A stretch of 26,925 nt of DNA from Paenibacillus_AA sp045062745 (GTDB lineage Bacteria > Bacillota > Bacilli > Paenibacillales > NBRC-103111), in the NCBI RefSeq assembly GCF_045062745.1, contig NZ_JBJGED010000052.1, forward strand, positions 1 to 26,925, read 5' to 3'. A program made the position numbers and the translations under genes. Positions 15,300 through 23,199 of the stretch are shown here, piece by piece (the stretch's first letter is position 1; each line of letters opens with the position of its first letter). The notes beneath the pieces were generated by a model. It saw only the letters and a program-made list of their open reading frames with translations, was not told the DNA's origin and did not search any database.

Positions 15300-16976
15300 A
15301 TGCCTACCACCCTCGGAGATCCATTGAAGCAACTCATACATTTACAGGATGACCGCCTCCGCCAGTTCCTCGCGAAGCGGGAGCAGGACATAGCCGACGG
15401 GCGGGAGCCGGATCCGCTCGGCCTCGGCACGCTTGCACTGATGGTGCCCTTATTTTGCCAACCCTTATCGAGCTATTATCAGGATGCCGCACTCGTGGAG
15501 CTGATGCAGGAATCGACGCGGCAGCTGCTGCTCACTCAGCTGGAGAGCGGGTGCGTCTCGCTCGTGAACTGCAACATCGACTCCCCGCCGGATACGGCGT
15601 TCCAGACTCACCTCGTGTCCATCGTCTACCAGGTCGCCGAGCGTTCAGGCTTGGAATCGATCCGGGAAGTCCGGGACGGACTTCATACATTTATGGAGCG
15701 GGCGCGCCCTTGCCTGCTGTACGGGGGCATTCACACGCCGAATCATCGATGGGTCATGGCAGGCGCGCTGGCCAAAATGTATGAGATTTTCGGCGACGAG
15801 GCGTTCCGGGAACGGGCGTTTCAATTCCTCGATGAAGGCTTCGACATAACCGAGTACGGGGAATGGACCGAACGGAGCAACGCCATTTACAACGGAGCCT
15901 GCGCGATACATTTGTACGACGTCGGGGTTATCTTCGGCTACGAGCCGGCGTTCGAGGCGATCCGCCGCAATTTGTCCATGATGGCTTATATGCTTCACGG
16001 CGATCATTCGATCGCGACGGAATACTCCGGCCGCCAGGACTTGGGGCAGGTCTGGATGATGAACGACTGGTACTATGTCGTCTGCCATCTGATGGCGGTG
16101 CGGGACGGGAATCCGGTGTTCGCCGCGATGGCCCGAATCGCCGAGGAGACGTCGCCGAAGGGTTCGAGTACCCTCATCTACCACATGCTGGAGCCGGAGG
16201 CGATGCGGCTGCCGGACGACACGCCGGCCTTGTCGGACCGGTACACGGTGCTGTTCGGAGAAGGCCATGAGGTGCCGGTCCCGCAGCTGATCCCTTATCT
16301 CGGTAAGCTGGTGAGGCATCCCCACGGAGCCTCGGTGCTGCGGCACCGACGGGGCAAGCTGAGCGTGACGGTGATGGCCGCCCAGCCCGAATGCCTGTAC
16401 ATCCAATACGGCAAGGCGCGAATGTACGGCATGAAGCTGGCTGCCGGCTGGTTCGGCGTTGGGGGCATCGCGTTTCCCACCATTCGGCAGACCGGGGACA
16501 ACCGGTACACGATGCAGATCGAGCTGGAGGGCTGCTACTTCAACCCGCTGCCGCGGGAGCATACCGAAGGGCTGAACGGCAGCTACGTCCGGATGCCGAA
16601 TCACCTCCGCACGAAGACGCACGTCAAGCATTTTCCCGTAAGCCTCGATTTCGTGCTGCTGGACGACGGGGTGGAGGTACGCGTTCGGTCGGTCGGCATC
16701 CCGGCGATTTATTTGCAGACCGTCTGCATGTTCGACCCGGCCGGTTCCTTGACGGGGGAAGGGCTGGAGACGGCGAGCGCCTATACCCGGCAACTGGTGC
16801 GGGGTGAAGCCGTATACGAGGTGGACGGGGATTGCATCCGGATCTCTTCCGGGGCGAAGGAGCACAAGGATTTTCTCATGCGGAACGAAAAAGAAAACCG
16901 GGATGCGCTGAACGTCACGATGAACTATGTGACGCCGACCGATGTAACGATCCGGTTTCAATGCTACGACCAGTAA
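15300..16976 (+). CDS. Uncharacterised protein, possible alpha/alpha-toroid carbohydrate-active enzyme
   Basis: Large 558-residue protein without a signal peptide. The first 320 or so residues are helix-rich with polar motifs (VNCNIDSPPDT near 90, GGIHTPNHRWV near 143-152, ERSNAIYNG near 191, EYSGRQD near 241) that resemble active-site positions of (alpha/alpha)-toroid glycan-degrading enzymes such as heparinase II/III-like lyases. The last 230 residues appear beta-rich, like the C-terminal sandwich of those enzymes. The family was not recognised with certainty and the catalytic residues are guesses. ATG 15300 is used because GGAG (15287-15290) precedes it; the frame is open from TTG 15291. 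It is first in an operon with a diiron protein and an M20 peptidase. Lack of a signal peptide implies action on imported oligosaccharide or conjugate. Confidence 0.8.
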   Translation: MPTTLGDPLKQLIHLQDDRLRQFLAKREQDIADGREPDPLGLGTLALMVPLFCQPLSSYYQDAALVELMQESTRQLLLTQLESGCVSLVNCNIDSPPDTAFQTHLVSIVYQVAERSGLESIREVRDGLHTFMERARPCLLYGGIHTPNHRWVMAGALAKMYEIFGDEAFRERAFQFLDEGFDITEYGEWTERSNAIYNGACAIHLYDVGVIFGYEPAFEAIRRNLSMMAYMLHGDHSIATEYSGRQDLGQVWMMNDWYYVVCHLMAVRDGNPVFAAMARIAEETSPKGSSTLIYHMLEPEAMRLPDDTPALSDRYTVLFGEGHEVPVPQLIPYLGKLVRHPHGASVLRHRRGKLSVTVMAAQPECLYIQYGKARMYGMKLAAGWFGVGGIAFPTIRQTGDNRYTMQIELEGCYFNPLPREHTEGLNGSYVRMPNHLRTKTHVKHFPVSLDFVLLDDGVEVRVRSVGIPAIYLQTVCMFDPAGSLTGEGLETASAYTRQLVRGEAVYEVDGDCIRISSGAKEHKDFLMRNEKENRDALNVTMNYVTPTDVTIRFQCYDQ

Positions 16977-17019
16977 AGCCGGTTGATTGGGTGCAAAGTG
17001 GACAGGGGGAGACGGATAG

Positions 17020-18363
17020 ATGGCAAAAAAAGTGGAAGTGGATGTGACGGACTACAGCTTTTTAGAGGCGCCCTCGGCTTATCGGGGATCGCTGCTGCGT
17101 CCCGTGGATACGGCCAGGCTGCTGAAGCAGGTGTTTTGGCTTGAATTCGAGCTGTCCCGGCTAACGATGGGCTGGGTGCCGGCAGTGCCGGACTGGGAGA
17201 TCAAAGGCGAGCTCGTGCGCATGTCGTACCTGCACACGCAGCATATGGCGCAGCTGCGCGAGCGGATCCGCGAGTTGCCTGGCGCCGACATCGGCGACAA
17301 GGCTTGGACGCCGAGCGGGCTGCAGGAAGCGTGCCGGCGTATCGCGCTTGCCGCCGGACTGATCGAATTCGCGGCCGGCTACAAGTTCCTCGTGTCGAAG
17401 CTCTATGAGCAATACACGGCGTTCCGCGAGACGCTGGACCCGATCCTCGATGCCCCCACGTTCGACAAGCTGCGCTATATTGAGCTCGACAAGGAGCAGC
17501 TGTACGGCTGGGGCATCCCGTATGTGAAGTTCGCTTATGTCGAAGACGCGGAGAAGCTCGAGGCTTATCGGCGCTGGCTTGCCTATGTCGAGGATGTGTG
17601 GACGGTGCCCGAGGCGACGCCAGCCGGCGGGGAGCTCAATTGGCCCGACCATCCGGTCGCCGAGCCGGCCGGTCCGATCCCGCTTCACCCGGCCAATGAT
17701 CCCAAATACCCGCACGTCGACTTGAAGAAGTACAAGAGCGCCATGTTCGATCCGAAATCGCCCACGTACGACAGCGTGAAGCATATGATCTTCATCAACG
17801 CGAGCGAGATGTCGGCCGTAGAGAGCTTGGCCTATTTGTATTACGGAGTTCAGCGGATGCCGGTCGACTTCTACCTCGACGTGGCGCGCCACACGTGGGA
17901 CGAGGTGCGACACAGCCAAATGGGGGTGCGGCGGCTTATGCAGATGGGCTACCGCACGGAGGATTTTTCCTGGCATCCGTCGACGGCGCCCACACCGGAG
18001 AATATGCGGCAGGTGTTCCCGGAGTTCTACTCCAGCCTGACGATGGTCATGGAGCCTTGCTCGTTCATCAAGAAGCGGAAGTCGATCACCGCGTTCATGG
18101 AATTCGGCGACCCGCTTTCTTCGATTCAGTCTGAGTACGATATCGCCGACGAACGGCTGCATGTGGCATTCGGGCAGAAGTGGGGGGCGAAGCTGTTCGA
18201 GCACATGGACGACTTCGTCTCCGCGCAGAACACGGCCGAGACCGTCAAGCAGATGCATTTGCGGAAAATGGGCTACAGCCAGGAGCAGATCGACAAAGTG
18301 CTGCACAAGTTCCCGGAGTTTTGCGGCTTTGCCACAATGGACCTGAAGTACGACAAGTATTAA
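17020..18363 (+). CDS. Ferritin-like diiron protein of unknown function
   Basis: Soluble 447-residue protein whose C-terminal half carries a ferritin-like carboxylate-bridged diiron pattern: Glu263/Glu268 (ASEMSAVES), Glu295-x2-His298 (DEVRH), a third helix with Glu345 or Glu361, and Glu378-x2-His381 (DERLH). The N-terminal half also has long helices with Glu42, Glu44, His72, His75 and Glu116, possibly a second, degenerate four-helix unit. A Pro-rich linker (about 196-232) separates them. Such proteins may be oxygenases, oxidases or desaturase-like enzymes; no family name could be given with confidence. ATG 17020 has GGGGGAG upstream. It lies 43 bases after the toroid gene and 12 before the M20 gene. 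An iron-oxygen enzyme between two hydrolase/lyase-type genes suggests oxidative cleavage or hydroxylation of the imported compound. Confidence 0.82.
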   Translation: MAKKVEVDVTDYSFLEAPSAYRGSLLRPVDTARLLKQVFWLEFELSRLTMGWVPAVPDWEIKGELVRMSYLHTQHMAQLRERIRELPGADIGDKAWTPSGLQEACRRIALAAGLIEFAAGYKFLVSKLYEQYTAFRETLDPILDAPTFDKLRYIELDKEQLYGWGIPYVKFAYVEDAEKLEAYRRWLAYVEDVWTVPEATPAGGELNWPDHPVAEPAGPIPLHPANDPKYPHVDLKKYKSAMFDPKSPTYDSVKHMIFINASEMSAVESLAYLYYGVQRMPVDFYLDVARHTWDEVRHSQMGVRRLMQMGYRTEDFSWHPSTAPTPENMRQVFPEFYSSLTMVMEPCSFIKKRKSITAFMEFGDPLSSIQSEYDIADERLHVAFGQKWGAKLFEHMDDFVSAQNTAETVKQMHLRKMGYSQEQIDKVLHKFPEFCGFATMDLKYDKY

Positions 18364-18375
18364 GAGGCGGCGACG

Positions 18376-19779
18376 ATGAAGCTGATCGGACCGAACATCC
18401 GCCGATATGAACGGGACATTGTCGAGCAGATTCAAGCGCTTGTCCGCATCCGGAGTGTAGCAGGCGAAGGCAGGCCAGGTCAGCCGTACGGCGAAGAAAT
18501 CGACCGGGCCCTGCACTACATGCTGCGGCTTGGAGCGGAGATGGGCTTCCGCACGGCGAATGTCGACGGATACGCCGGCCATGTTGAATATGGCTCCGGC
18601 GAGGAGCTGGCGGCCGTGCTCGTGCATCTTGATACGGTGCCCGAAGGCACCGGCTGGTCGTACCCACCCTTGGGCGGCGACATTCATGACGGCCGCATCT
18701 ACGGCCGTGGCGCCTCCGATAACAAAGGGCCTGCCGTCGTCGCTTTGTTCGCACTCAAGGCGATCCGGGACCTCGGCCTTGAGCCGCAGAGGCGCCTCCG
18801 CATCATCTTCGGCACGAACGAAGAGAACGGGATGACGGATCTGGACCGATATTTCGCCCGAGAAGAAGTGCCGGACTATGCCTTCACGCCGGACGCGGGC
18901 TACCCGATCATCAACGCGGAGAAAGGCTACTATGTCATCCGCTTGTCCGCCGAACGTGCCATCGGGTCCGGCATCGGGCCCTCGCTGCTGAGGATGGATG
19001 GCGGTACGGCCCCAAATGTAGTGCCGGAGCGCTGTACTGCTCTGCTGCAGCTCGGTGATGGTGCGTTAGAGCGGCTCACCGTTGTTGCGAACGAGCATCC
19101 GCGCATACAAGTGAGCGGGCCGGATCGGTCCTCGCGACTGGTGCTCACCGCCGCCGGCCGAAGCGGTCACGGCTCTTACCCGCCGTCGGGCGTGAATGCG
19201 ATCGCCCACATGGCGGAGTTCCTGCACGCGGTTGTCGCGGATGTGCCGGAGGACCGCTTCGTGTCTTTCCTCCGCAATGCCATCGGCTTCGAAGCGTTCG
19301 GCGAGTCGCTCGGGATTTCCTACAGCGACCCGGTCCATGGGCGGCTGACCGTCAATCTCGCGCAGATCCGGCTCGACGAGGAGAGCGCGGAAGCGATCTT
19401 GAACGTCCGGATCCCGGTCACCGAGGACGGCGAGCGGATCATCGAACGGCTGCGACACACAGCCGCCGAAGCCGGGATTGCGCTGGAGGTGACCGATCAC
19501 CTGCTGCCGCTCTATGTCGCACCCGACCAGCCGCTCATCCGTAAGCTGAGCCGGGCGTATGAAGCGGTAACCGGCGAGCGGGCCGAGCTGCTCTCGATCG
19601 GCGGCGGCACGTATGCGCGCAAGCTGCGGGGCCGAGGAGTGGCGTTCGGCGCAGGCTTTCGCGGGACGGACACGCGAGCGCATCAGCCCGACGAATTCGT
19701 CGGGATCGAGGACATGATGCGGCATGGAGAAATATGCCTGCAAGCACTCTATGAGTTGAGCCGTACGGATGAAGAATAG
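18376..19779 (+). CDS. M20-family metallopeptidase, PepV-like
   Basis: Dizinc hydrolase of amide or peptide bonds, 467 residues, the size of the PepV/Xaa-His dipeptidase group. Zinc-site residues are visible: His84 and Asp86 in LVHLDTVPEG, bridging Asp115 in GRGASDNKGP, catalytic Glu149 and Glu150 in GTNEENGM, Asp173 in PDAGYP and a late His in DTRAHQPDEF. A large insertion for the lid and dimerisation domain lies between. It starts at ATG 18376 with AAGAGG upstream, 12 bases after the diiron gene, and ends at a clear terminator. PepV-like enzymes are usually dipeptidases, but in this operon it may remove an N-acyl or amino-acid group from a conjugate. The substrate is not deducible. Confidence 0.93.
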   Translation: MKLIGPNIRRYERDIVEQIQALVRIRSVAGEGRPGQPYGEEIDRALHYMLRLGAEMGFRTANVDGYAGHVEYGSGEELAAVLVHLDTVPEGTGWSYPPLGGDIHDGRIYGRGASDNKGPAVVALFALKAIRDLGLEPQRRLRIIFGTNEENGMTDLDRYFAREEVPDYAFTPDAGYPIINAEKGYYVIRLSAERAIGSGIGPSLLRMDGGTAPNVVPERCTALLQLGDGALERLTVVANEHPRIQVSGPDRSSRLVLTAAGRSGHGSYPPSGVNAIAHMAEFLHAVVADVPEDRFVSFLRNAIGFEAFGESLGISYSDPVHGRLTVNLAQIRLDEESAEAILNVRIPVTEDGERIIERLRHTAAEAGIALEVTDHLLPLYVAPDQPLIRKLSRAYEAVTGERAELLSIGGGTYARKLRGRGVAFGAGFRGTDTRAHQPDEFVGIEDMMRHGEICLQALYELSRTDEE

Positions 19780-19790
19780 CGTATGCTGAT

Positions 19791-19849
19791 AAAAAAGGCA
19801 GTCCCGGAGGGGCCAACGCAACGATGACCCCCAGGATTGCCCTTTTTTT
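19791..19849. terminator. Bidirectional terminator after the M20 gene
   Basis: AAAAAAGGCAGTCC (19791-19804) pairs with GGATTGCCCTTTTTT (19834-19848) apart from a bulged base and a wobble, with inner GGGG/CCCC pairing. A T7 run follows on plus (19843-19849), and six Ts follow on minus. It starts 11 bases after the M20 stop codon. Confidence 0.85.
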
Positions 19850-19871
19850 GCCGCTCGGCAAGGCTAGTAAG

Positions 19872-19997
19872 CTAATGATTACAATTATGCAAGCGCAGGT
19901 TTACAATTTCACCGGCCTTGTACTCGCGGTCCAACTGCCAGATGCATTTGACGAACGGCTGCAGCCCGGGGCCGGGTTGTCTTTCTTCGTATTTCAC
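19872..19997 (-). pseudogene. Possible remnant of an AraC-family gene (N-terminal piece)
   Basis: A 41-codon minus-strand frame from GTG 19997 to TAG 19872. Its first part (YEERQPGPGLQPFVKCIWQL) resembles the opening of AraC regulators of the kind beginning with Y-E-x-x-P-x-P-x-L-x-P-Y/F-V-x-x-x-W. Third codon positions from the PGPG stretch to the AGE stretch are almost all G or C, as in genuine genes here. After about residue 28 the match and the codon bias are lost and the frame stops, so the rest of the regulator is missing. GAGG lies six bases before the GTG. It could instead be an intact small gene. The resemblance is from memory and unsearched. Confidence 0.35.
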
Positions 19998-20067
19998 CGA
20001 GGGCCTCGCTTTCCGGAAGGAAGGATCCTGTTCTCTCTTGGAACCTAACTTTTCCCAATTCGTAGAT

Positions 20068-20095
20068 TATAATATTAGTCGTTTGGGGGGGGGGG
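20068..20095 (+). promoter_or_regulatory. Perfect -10 box followed by an 11-G tract
   Basis: TATAAT at 20068-20073 is a perfect -10 with no clear -35. Eleven consecutive Gs (20085-20095) follow, directly before CCATT and a TTG start at 20101. The G-run probably acts as the ribosome binding site. Its length could change by slippage, altering the leader and the RBS spacing. Confidence 0.55.
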
Positions 20096-20100
20096 CCATT

Positions 20101-20856
20101 TTGAAAATCAAGCTATGCCTGACATTGTTGGGGGCGCTGCTCTTGGCAGGCTTCGTTTGGCTCGCAGCCGCGAAGCCGCTCGTGAAGCCGGACGACGTCA
20201 TCTCCAATCTAATGCAGATTATAGCCGATTACGGCTTGCTCGTCATGGCGGTTTTATTCCTCACGATTCCTTGGCGGGAGAGCCGGTGGGCGAAAGTTTT
20301 TTTTATCGTCAGTCTCATTATGCTGCTCCCGGCTATCGTCTATGTAGCGCTTATCCGCAAGGGCAAAGGCGTTCTCACGCTCGGTATGACCCTATCGATC
20401 TGCGCTCTGCTAGGGTTGATCGGCTCCTTCGGCCTCTATATGACCGCCGGCTGGGCGGTGTCCCATTATTGGACGGAGCTGCGGCTCCAAAGCCCGGCCG
20501 TCTCCTCCGCCTTCCTGTTGTACTGCTTCCTTGTGCTGACGAACGCCGCTCTGTGGGCCGTCGGCCACCGGATCTATGCCGGGATCGAGCCTTTATTCAG
20601 CGGCCGCGCCGCCGTGAACTTCCGTGACATGTCCTTGCGCATGGCTGTAGTGAATTTCGTCCTTTCTTTCGTTCTATTCGTCGTGATCAGCGCGGCGGAG
20701 ACGATAGGGCCGTACGAGGAATCCGTGAGCGCCGCACTCGATGCGGTTAAGGACGCTACCGGTGTCATTACCGCCTTCTACGGGGTGTTGGCGGTATGGG
20801 GGGAACTGCATAAGCATCGCCCCCAAACCGCGAAAAACCGTTCGCTCGAAAAGTAG
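20101..20856 (+). CDS. Multi-pass membrane protein of unknown function
   Basis: A 251-residue hydrophobic protein with about six or seven predicted membrane segments (near residues 5-23, 44-58, 64-85, 93-117, 137-160, 180-198 and possibly 218-233). Short loops separate them, with a basic RKGKG loop near 86-90 and a polar C-terminal tail. No motif or family was recognised, and no catalytic residues stand out. TTG 20101 is chosen because the reading frame upstream passes through the -10 box and the 11-G tract and encodes nothing membrane-like. The G-run just upstream is the only visible RBS. It has its own promoter and a terminator that overlaps its last codons. Neighbours give no hint of role. 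Confidence 0.75.
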   Translation: MKIKLCLTLLGALLLAGFVWLAAAKPLVKPDDVISNLMQIIADYGLLVMAVLFLTIPWRESRWAKVFFIVSLIMLLPAIVYVALIRKGKGVLTLGMTLSICALLGLIGSFGLYMTAGWAVSHYWTELRLQSPAVSSAFLLYCFLVLTNAALWAVGHRIYAGIEPLFSGRAAVNFRDMSLRMAVVNFVLSFVLFVVISAAETIGPYEESVSAALDAVKDATGVITAFYGVLAVWGELHKHRPQTAKNRSLEK

Positions 20857-20877
20857 CTTCGACCGGAACGGTTTTTT
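20833..20877. terminator. Bidirectional terminator overlapping the membrane-protein stop
   Basis: AAAAACCGTTC (20833-20843) pairs with GAACGGTTTTT (20866-20876), with inner TCGAA/TTCGA pairing. T-runs lie on both strands. The upstream arm is inside the last codons of the membrane-protein gene, and on minus it ends the holin-like gene's transcript. Confidence 0.85.
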
Positions 20878-20899
20878 AACGTGAGGAATCGGAACGCGG

Positions 20900-21187
20900 T
20901 TACAGTTTCTTCTTGATGTCCAGCAAGTACTTCCACGCTACGCCGACGGCGCCGATGTAGTAGGCGATTTTCAAGAGCCAGTCCGTGTGATCCAGCGGTG
21001 CCATGTTGGCCAGAAGGAACAGAGGCAGAATGTAGTACAGCGTGTCGAGCAGATAGCCCAGAACGACGGAAGGCATCATGGAGTTCGTTTTTAATGCTTT
21101 GTAGAGACCTACAAGAAAATCAAGCCCCATCAAGCCAAGAACGACCCACATTGCATAGAGCATATAATCGGTCAGCATAAAGGTCAT
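20900..21187 (-). CDS. Small holin-like membrane protein
   Basis: A 95-residue protein with three predicted membrane segments (about residues 8-29, 40-62 and 70-88) and a lysine-rich C terminus (DIKKKL). The stretch MGLDFLVGLYKALKTNSM resembles the conserved opening of the phage holin 4 / TcdE-like family, in which a membrane Asp-Phe-x-x-Gly is followed by a short basic loop. The minus-strand start at 21187 has GGGAGGTG well placed upstream. No lysin or other phage gene is nearby, so this is probably a domesticated or chromosomal holin-like protein, not part of a prophage. It may influence membrane permeability or protein release; this is inference. Confidence 0.8.
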   Translation of the reverse strand: MTFMLTDYMLYAMWVVLGLMGLDFLVGLYKALKTNSMMPSVVLGYLLDTLYYILPLFLLANMAPLDHTDWLLKIAYYIGAVGVAWKYLLDIKKKL

Positions 21188-21327
21188 GTTCGTCTCACCT
21201 CCCGCGAAAGGATTGTGAACCGTACTGTATCTTATGCATGTGGGTTACAGGTTGTACCAGGCTGATGGAATTGACGGCGCAGGTGGACAGCCGTTTTATT
21301 TTTTTTGTAGAAAAGCCAAAATAAATC

Positions 21328-21352
21328 GAACCGATCGTTTCCGTTCGTCGTT
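21328..21352 (+). promoter_or_regulatory. Possible ECF-sigma-type promoter of the cupredoxin gene
   Basis: GAACC (21328-21332) and CGTT (21349-21352) are separated by 16 bases, the form of many extracytoplasmic-function sigma promoters. They lie 58 bases before the secreted cupredoxin gene, whose downstream neighbour encodes such a sigma factor. CGTC at 21346 gives a spacing of only 13. No sigma-A-like promoter stood out in the interval 21188-21410. Confidence 0.3.
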
Positions 21353-21410
21353 AACTCTCATGAAAGCGATGCTATCCAGGCATGCCGACTTTATGGGAGG
21401 AGAGAACCGA

Positions 21411-23021
21411 ATGAACAAACGAAGCAAATGGGCCGGCTTGGTGCTGGCCGGGGCGATGCTGCTCAGTGCCGCTATGCCAGCGTTCGCCGCGGAGGCGCCC
21501 GCAGCAGCCAGCGTGAAGACGGACGCTCAGGTGGTGACGGAGTTAGGGGTGCTCCAAGGCGACGGCAGCGGGGTAACCGCCAGCTACTTGGCCAAGACGA
21601 CGACCCGACTGCAGGCGGCGATTCTGTTCTTGCGGCTCAAGGGGCTGGAGCAGACGGCGCTCGGCTTCCAGGGGCAAGACAACTTCGCCGACGCGAGTCT
21701 GGTCAGTGACAGCAACAAAGCGATCCTCGCTTACCTGAAGGCTAATCCGTCTCTAGGGTGGACCGGGACAGGGGAGGGCAAGTTCGATCCGCTCTCAGGC
21801 GTAACCGCACAGCAATACTACAAGGTGCTGCTGGAAGCGCTCGGCTATAAGCAGGATGCGGATTTCTCCTACAACGACGTGCTTACATACGCGAAAACGA
21901 AAGGCCTGTCCCAGATTGCCGGAGCCGGCAGCCTGCGCAACAGCCATATCTCGACCGCCACGGTAGAAGCGTTGAAGCTGAACGTCAAGAGCGGCTCCAA
22001 GACGCTCGTCCAAACGCTCGTCGACGCCAAGGTCGTAGCCGCCGACAAAGCCGGTCTTGCCAAGGCCGTCCGCATTAACGTGGCGCATGATCATATGCTC
22101 GGCTCCTACCTGGTCGATGAGAGCGGCAAGACGCTGTACTATTTCACCAAAGACACGACGGACGTCAGCACTTGCAAGGACCAATGCGCCGTCAACTGGC
22201 CGATCTATTATAACGAGAACATCCAAGTTTCCAACGAGATGAATGCCGCGGACTTCAAGACCATCGTTCGGGAGGACGGCAAGAAGCAGACGACGTACAA
22301 GGGCATGCCGCTGTACTACTTCGTGAAGGATACGAAAGCCGGCGACGTGCTCGGTCAAGGGGTGAACAACGTTTGGTACGTGGCGGGCTTCTCTTCCGTC
22401 TCGCTCGGTTCCCAAGAAGGCCTCGGCAAGTTCCTGACCGATGCGAAGGGCATGACGTTGTACTTGTATACGAAAGATACGAAGGACACTTCCGTCTGCT
22501 ACGGGAACTGTGAAGTGAACTGGCCGATTTTTTATTCCGAGCACCTCTCGACATCCGGGGACGTCAAGATGGAAGATTTCGGCACGATCGTGCGCAACGA
22601 CGGCACGAAGCAGACGACGTACAAGGGTTGGCCGCTATACTATTACATCAAGGATCAGAAAGCCGGGGACGTGCTCGGTCAAGGCGTTGGCAAAGTGTGG
22701 TACGTGCTCGACCCGACTTCTACGATACAGGTGGAGCAGCCGAAGCCGGCCGGCAAGGTTTATACGATGGACATCGCGAATTTCGCGTTCGGGATGCCGG
22801 AGATCACGGTTGAAGTCGGCTCCAGCATTACGTTCACGAACCGGGATCCTGTGCAGCACAACGTCGTGTCCGATGAACTGGCCGGGGACAAACCGCTGTT
22901 CTCGACTCCTCTGATCGGCAAAGACCAGTCCGTGACGATCACTTTGACCAAAGCCGGGGAATTCACGTATTATTGCGAACCTCATAAAGAGTTTATGAAG
23001 GGGAAAATTATCGTCAAATAA
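21411..23021 (+). CDS. Secreted multidomain protein: SLH-like region, two COG4315-type repeats, cupredoxin
   Basis: Exported 536-residue protein. A signal peptide (about residues 1-27, ending AFAA) is followed by a region resembling divergent S-layer-homology sequence (about 35-220, with LGVLQGDGSG and NFADAS). Two homologous repeats of about 108 residues follow (about 225-330 and 338-440), each with a C-x3-C (TCKDQC, VCYGNC), NWPI and QTTYKG, matching the secreted lipoprotein-15/COG4315 repeat. The C-terminal 90 residues form a plastocyanin-like domain with a type 1 copper set: His483, Cys522, His525 and Met529 (YYCEPHKEFMKG). ATG 21411 follows GGGAGGAGAG. It is likely a cell-wall-associated copper electron carrier, possibly tied to stress signalled through the adjacent sigma/anti-sigma pair. 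Confidence 0.92.
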   Translation: MNKRSKWAGLVLAGAMLLSAAMPAFAAEAPAAASVKTDAQVVTELGVLQGDGSGVTASYLAKTTTRLQAAILFLRLKGLEQTALGFQGQDNFADASLVSDSNKAILAYLKANPSLGWTGTGEGKFDPLSGVTAQQYYKVLLEALGYKQDADFSYNDVLTYAKTKGLSQIAGAGSLRNSHISTATVEALKLNVKSGSKTLVQTLVDAKVVAADKAGLAKAVRINVAHDHMLGSYLVDESGKTLYYFTKDTTDVSTCKDQCAVNWPIYYNENIQVSNEMNAADFKTIVREDGKKQTTYKGMPLYYFVKDTKAGDVLGQGVNNVWYVAGFSSVSLGSQEGLGKFLTDAKGMTLYLYTKDTKDTSVCYGNCEVNWPIFYSEHLSTSGDVKMEDFGTIVRNDGTKQTTYKGWPLYYYIKDQKAGDVLGQGVGKVWYVLDPTSTIQVEQPKPAGKVYTMDIANFAFGMPEITVEVGSSITFTNRDPVQHNVVSDELAGDKPLFSTPLIGKDQSVTITLTKAGEFTYYCEPHKEFMKGKIIVK

Positions 23022-23027
23022 AGGAAT

Positions 23028-23071
23028 CGGCACTCCCGGACGCGGCTCGTTTCCCGGAGTGCCGTTTTTTT
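23028..23071 (+). terminator. Terminator of the cupredoxin gene
   Basis: CGGCACTCC (23028-23036) pairs with GGAGTGCCG (23056-23064), followed immediately by T7. It starts six bases after the stop codon, so the sigma factor gene needs its own promoter. Confidence 0.9.
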
Positions 23072-23104
23072 GTCACTGGGATAAGGAGGCATGGAGAGGG
23101 ATTC

Positions 23105-23121
23105 TCGACGATTTTGTCGAA
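23105..23121. promoter_or_regulatory. Palindrome upstream of the sigma factor gene
   Basis: TCGAC-GATTTT-GTCGA (23105-23120) is a perfect inverted repeat in the leader of the sigma factor gene. Its CGATTTTGTCGAA portion (23109-23121) is identical to 12289-12301. It could be an operator or a piece of a dispersed intergenic repeat. Confidence 0.4.
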
Positions 23122-23199
23122 GGATATTAGAGCAGGAGGCGAAACACCATCGTTTCTTCATTAAGAGGTCCGTTACTCGACACGGGGAGAGTCTCTATC

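Noticed and set aside
15645..16961. Minus-strand open frame of 438 codons opposite the toroid-like gene
   Set aside because: Long antisense frames are common in GC-rich genes. This one has no start signal and a biased His/Arg/Pro composition.
17161..18687. Minus-strand open frame of 508 codons opposite the diiron and M20 genes
   Set aside because: It is an antisense shadow: the plus strand carries two genes with clear metal-site motifs and ribosome binding sites, and the minus translation is Arg/His/Val-rich with no recognisable domain.
19824..20048. Plus-strand 74-codon open frame after the M20 gene
   Set aside because: It starts inside the terminator hairpin, and the coding bias in this interval favours the minus-strand frame.
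20900..21187. Prophage remnant
   Set aside because: Only one holin-like gene is seen; no integrase, structural, lysin or attachment-site features are nearby.
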